Shown piece by piece: positions 14,446 through 15,982 of a DNA stretch of 15,982 bases. The notes under the pieces were generated by a model, which saw nothing but the letters and a program-made list of their open reading frames with translations, had not been told where the DNA came from and did not search any database. The DNA is taken from assembly GCA_029858845.1 (NCBI GenBank), contig JAOUEG010000016.1, positions 1-15,982 of the forward strand, in the 5' to 3' direction. How positions within the stretch are numbered: position 1 is the stretch's first letter; the number at the start of each line of letters is the position of its first letter. The translations under genes and the position numbers were made by a program. The stretch is from Chloroflexota bacterium (GTDB lineage: Bacteria > Chloroflexota > Limnocylindria > Limnocylindrales > CSP1-4).

Positions 14446-15678
14446 GTGGAACGAGAAGCGGTCCTCGTCGGGATCGACGTCGGCACCAGCAAGGTCTGCG
14501 CCCTCATCGGCGAGGTGAGCCGGGACGGGCGGCTGACGATCATGGGCCACGGGACCGTACCCGCTTCGGGCCTCAAGAAGGGCGTGGTCATCAATATCGA
14601 CCAGACGGTGCGGTCCATCGCCGACGCCGTCGAGCGGGCGGAGCGACTCTCCGGCTGGAAGATCGACCGTGCCTTCGTGGGCGTCGGCGGTCAGCACGTG
14701 GAGAGCCTCAACTCACCCGGCCAGGTCGCCGTCACGGGCCACCACCGAGAGGTCAGTCGCGAGGATGTCAATCGCGCCATCGAGGTCGCCCGTGCCGTGC
14801 CGATCCCGTCGAACCGCGAGGTGCTCCATGTGGAGCGCCGCGGGTTCTCCGTGGACGGGCAGGAGGGCGTCAAGGACCCTCTTGGCATGAGTGCCCTGCG
14901 CCTGGAGGTGGAGACGCACATCGTGTCGGCGTCGGCCACCGCGGTGCAGAACCTGTCCAAGTGTGTCGCCGCCGCTGGCGTCAAGATCGACGAGCTGGTC
15001 GTCAACTCGCTGGCCTCGGCCGAGGCGGTGCTCACCGAGACGGAGAAGGACCTCGGCGTCGCCGTCGCGGACATCGGTGCCGGAACGATCGACCTGGCTT
15101 TGTTCCAGGAAGGTTCGCCGTTCCACACGCGGGTCCTGCCCGTTGGTGGTAACAACGTGACCAATGACATCGCTATCGGGATCAAGACGTCGCTTGCCGT
15201 CGCCGAGGAGCTCAAGGTCCGGCACGGCTCGTGCGATCTGCCTTCCGTCGTGGACGACGAGGAGATCAGCGTCAGCGTGCTCGGGGAGTCGGCCGGGCGG
15301 ACCGTCGGACGCCTCGAGGTCTGCCAGATCATCGAAGCGCGTATGCGCGAGACATTCGAGTTGCTGCGCAACGAGATCCGTGCCGCGGGAGTGGGCATGT
15401 TGCCGGCGGGCGTGATCCTGACGGGCGGAGCTGCACAGCTGTCGGGGATCGCGGAGCTTGGGCGGGAAGTCCTGGAGATGCCCGTCCGTGTGTCCGGTCC
15501 GTCGAGCATCGGCGGCCTCGTGGACACGATCATGAGCCCGGACTACAGCACCGCCGTCGGCCTGCTGCAGTGGGGCGCCATCTCGCTCGCCGGCGGTGAG
15601 CCGCTGCGGTATGAGTCCGCTCCGGCCGGTGGCGGCATCGGGCGCATCCGCGACGCCCTCCGGAGCATCTTCCCGTAG
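14446..15678 (+). CDS. ftsA: Cell division protein FtsA
   Basis: FtsA is the actin-like protein that anchors FtsZ filaments to the membrane and recruits later division proteins. The 410-residue protein has phosphate loop 1 (GIDVGTSKVCALIGE, 9-23), the FtsA-specific 1C/SHS2 domain at about 85-165 (VGVGGQHVESLNSPG precedes it), phosphate loop 2 ADIGAGTIDLALF with Asp209, an adenosine-loop ILTGGAAQLSGI with Thr326-Gly328, and a C-terminal amphipathic helix (GRIRDALRSIFP, ending at residue 410) that is the membrane-targeting sequence. The helix is complete, so the gene is intact at its 3' end. The GTG start at 14446 gives a normal N-terminus; GGAG lies 12 bases upstream. Contrary to most clusters, ftsZ does not follow within the remaining 300 bases. 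Confidence 0.96.
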   Translation: MEREAVLVGIDVGTSKVCALIGEVSRDGRLTIMGHGTVPASGLKKGVVINIDQTVRSIADAVERAERLSGWKIDRAFVGVGGQHVESLNSPGQVAVTGHHREVSREDVNRAIEVARAVPIPSNREVLHVERRGFSVDGQEGVKDPLGMSALRLEVETHIVSASATAVQNLSKCVAAAGVKIDELVVNSLASAEAVLTETEKDLGVAVADIGAGTIDLALFQEGSPFHTRVLPVGGNNVTNDIAIGIKTSLAVAEELKVRHGSCDLPSVVDDEEISVSVLGESAGRTVGRLEVCQIIEARMRETFELLRNEIRAAGVGMLPAGVILTGGAAQLSGIAELGREVLEMPVRVSGPSSIGGLVDTIMSPDYSTAVGLLQWGAISLAGGEPLRYESAPAGGGIGRIRDALRSIFP

Positions 15679-15695
15679 ATACGCGCGAACTCACC

Positions 15696-15971
15696 GTGCG
15701 GACCGGGACGGCCCGGGGTATCGCCGATCTCACGGCTGCCTGTGCCGCGTTCCTCGTCGACGTCGATGCCGACGACGGGCTGCTATCCGTCTTCGTCCCG
15801 CATGCCACGGCCGGGCTCGTCGTCATGGAGATCGGGGCGGGCTCTGACGACGACCTGCTGGATGCCCTGGACCGGCTGCTGCCGCGCGAGGACCGCCTCT
15901 ATCGTCACCGGCACGGCTCGCCCGGCCACGGCGCCGATCACGTCGTGCCGCTCCTCGCCTCGCGTCCCTGA
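15696..15971 (+). CDS. YjbQ-family (UPF0047) protein, apparently frameshifted and cut by the window edge
   Basis: The 91-residue product resembles the N-terminal two-thirds of the YjbQ/UPF0047 family, small proteins annotated as secondary thiamine-phosphate synthases. Visible motifs are GIADLT, VFVPHATAGLVVME (usually HTTAG), and a segment with HRHGSPGHGADHV containing the conserved histidines. Family members have about 130-140 residues and continue with a SLTVPV-type strand and a GTWQ motif. Here a TGA at 15969-15971 ends the frame, but the next frame (from 15965) reads Ser-Leu-Thr-Val-Pro-Val to the window end. This indicates a small indel near 15960-15965. GTG 15696 is the only standard start and lacks a ribosome site; the preceding codons (TRELTV) also look family-like. 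It begins 17 bases after ftsA. Either a recent pseudogene or a sequencing error near the edge is possible. Confidence 0.65.
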   Translation: MRTGTARGIADLTAACAAFLVDVDADDGLLSVFVPHATAGLVVMEIGAGSDDDLLDALDRLLPREDRLYRHRHGSPGHGADHVVPLLASRP

Positions 15972-15982
15972 CGGTCCCGGTC

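Noticed and set aside
1..15982. Search for CRISPR arrays, tRNA or rRNA genes, transposases, toxin-antitoxin pairs, prophage or defence genes
   Set aside because: Nothing resembling these was seen by eye; the window is nearly filled by core division and cell-wall genes on one strand.

Overview
The window is a division and cell-wall (dcw) cluster on the + strand of a high-GC bacterium. It has almost no intergenic space, and every real gene reads left to right. FtsA together with the small membrane protein Sbp (DUF1290) in a GC-rich genome points to Chloroflexota: Actinobacteria have Sbp but lack FtsA, and Firmicutes with both are usually low in GC. This placement is inference. Pro/Thr-rich tails (start of the window, end of FtsQ) fit that phylum.

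Layout. 2-229: 3' end of a LysM-domain surface protein. 230-474: noncoding, with a long nested hairpin (286-330). 475-534: a sigma70-type promoter followed at once by three 10-bp-spaced MraZ boxes. 605-4531: mraZ, rsmH (mraW), a small unknown basic protein, an FtsL-like protein and ftsI. 4528-13061: murF, mraY, murD, ftsW, murG, murB and ddl, nearly all joined by 4-base GTGA/ATGA stop-start overlaps. 13066-13956: ftsQ. 14050-14373: sbp. 14446-15678: ftsA. 15696 to the right edge: a yjbQ-family gene that appears frameshifted near 15960-15965.

How the genes work together. Ddl makes D-Ala-D-Ala. MurB completes UDP-MurNAc. MurD adds D-Glu and MurF adds the terminal dipeptide. MraY and MurG build lipid I and lipid II on the inner membrane face. 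FtsW polymerises lipid II and FtsI crosslinks the septal strands, with FtsQ and FtsL as bitopic divisome partners. FtsA would tether FtsZ to the membrane. RsmH methylates 16S rRNA, and MraZ is the likely autoregulator of the whole run.

The most unusual points are: murE and murC are both missing from their usual slots; MurF has Ala in place of the last P-loop Gly; ftsW overlaps murG by 95 bases, giving FtsW an Arg-rich tail; an unrecognised small basic protein with the best ribosome binding site in the window lies between rsmH and ftsL; and ftsA is followed by a broken-looking yjbQ rather than ftsZ. I saw no mobile element, CRISPR array, tRNA or rRNA. The window looks like an orthodox core locus with local oddities, not a new system.
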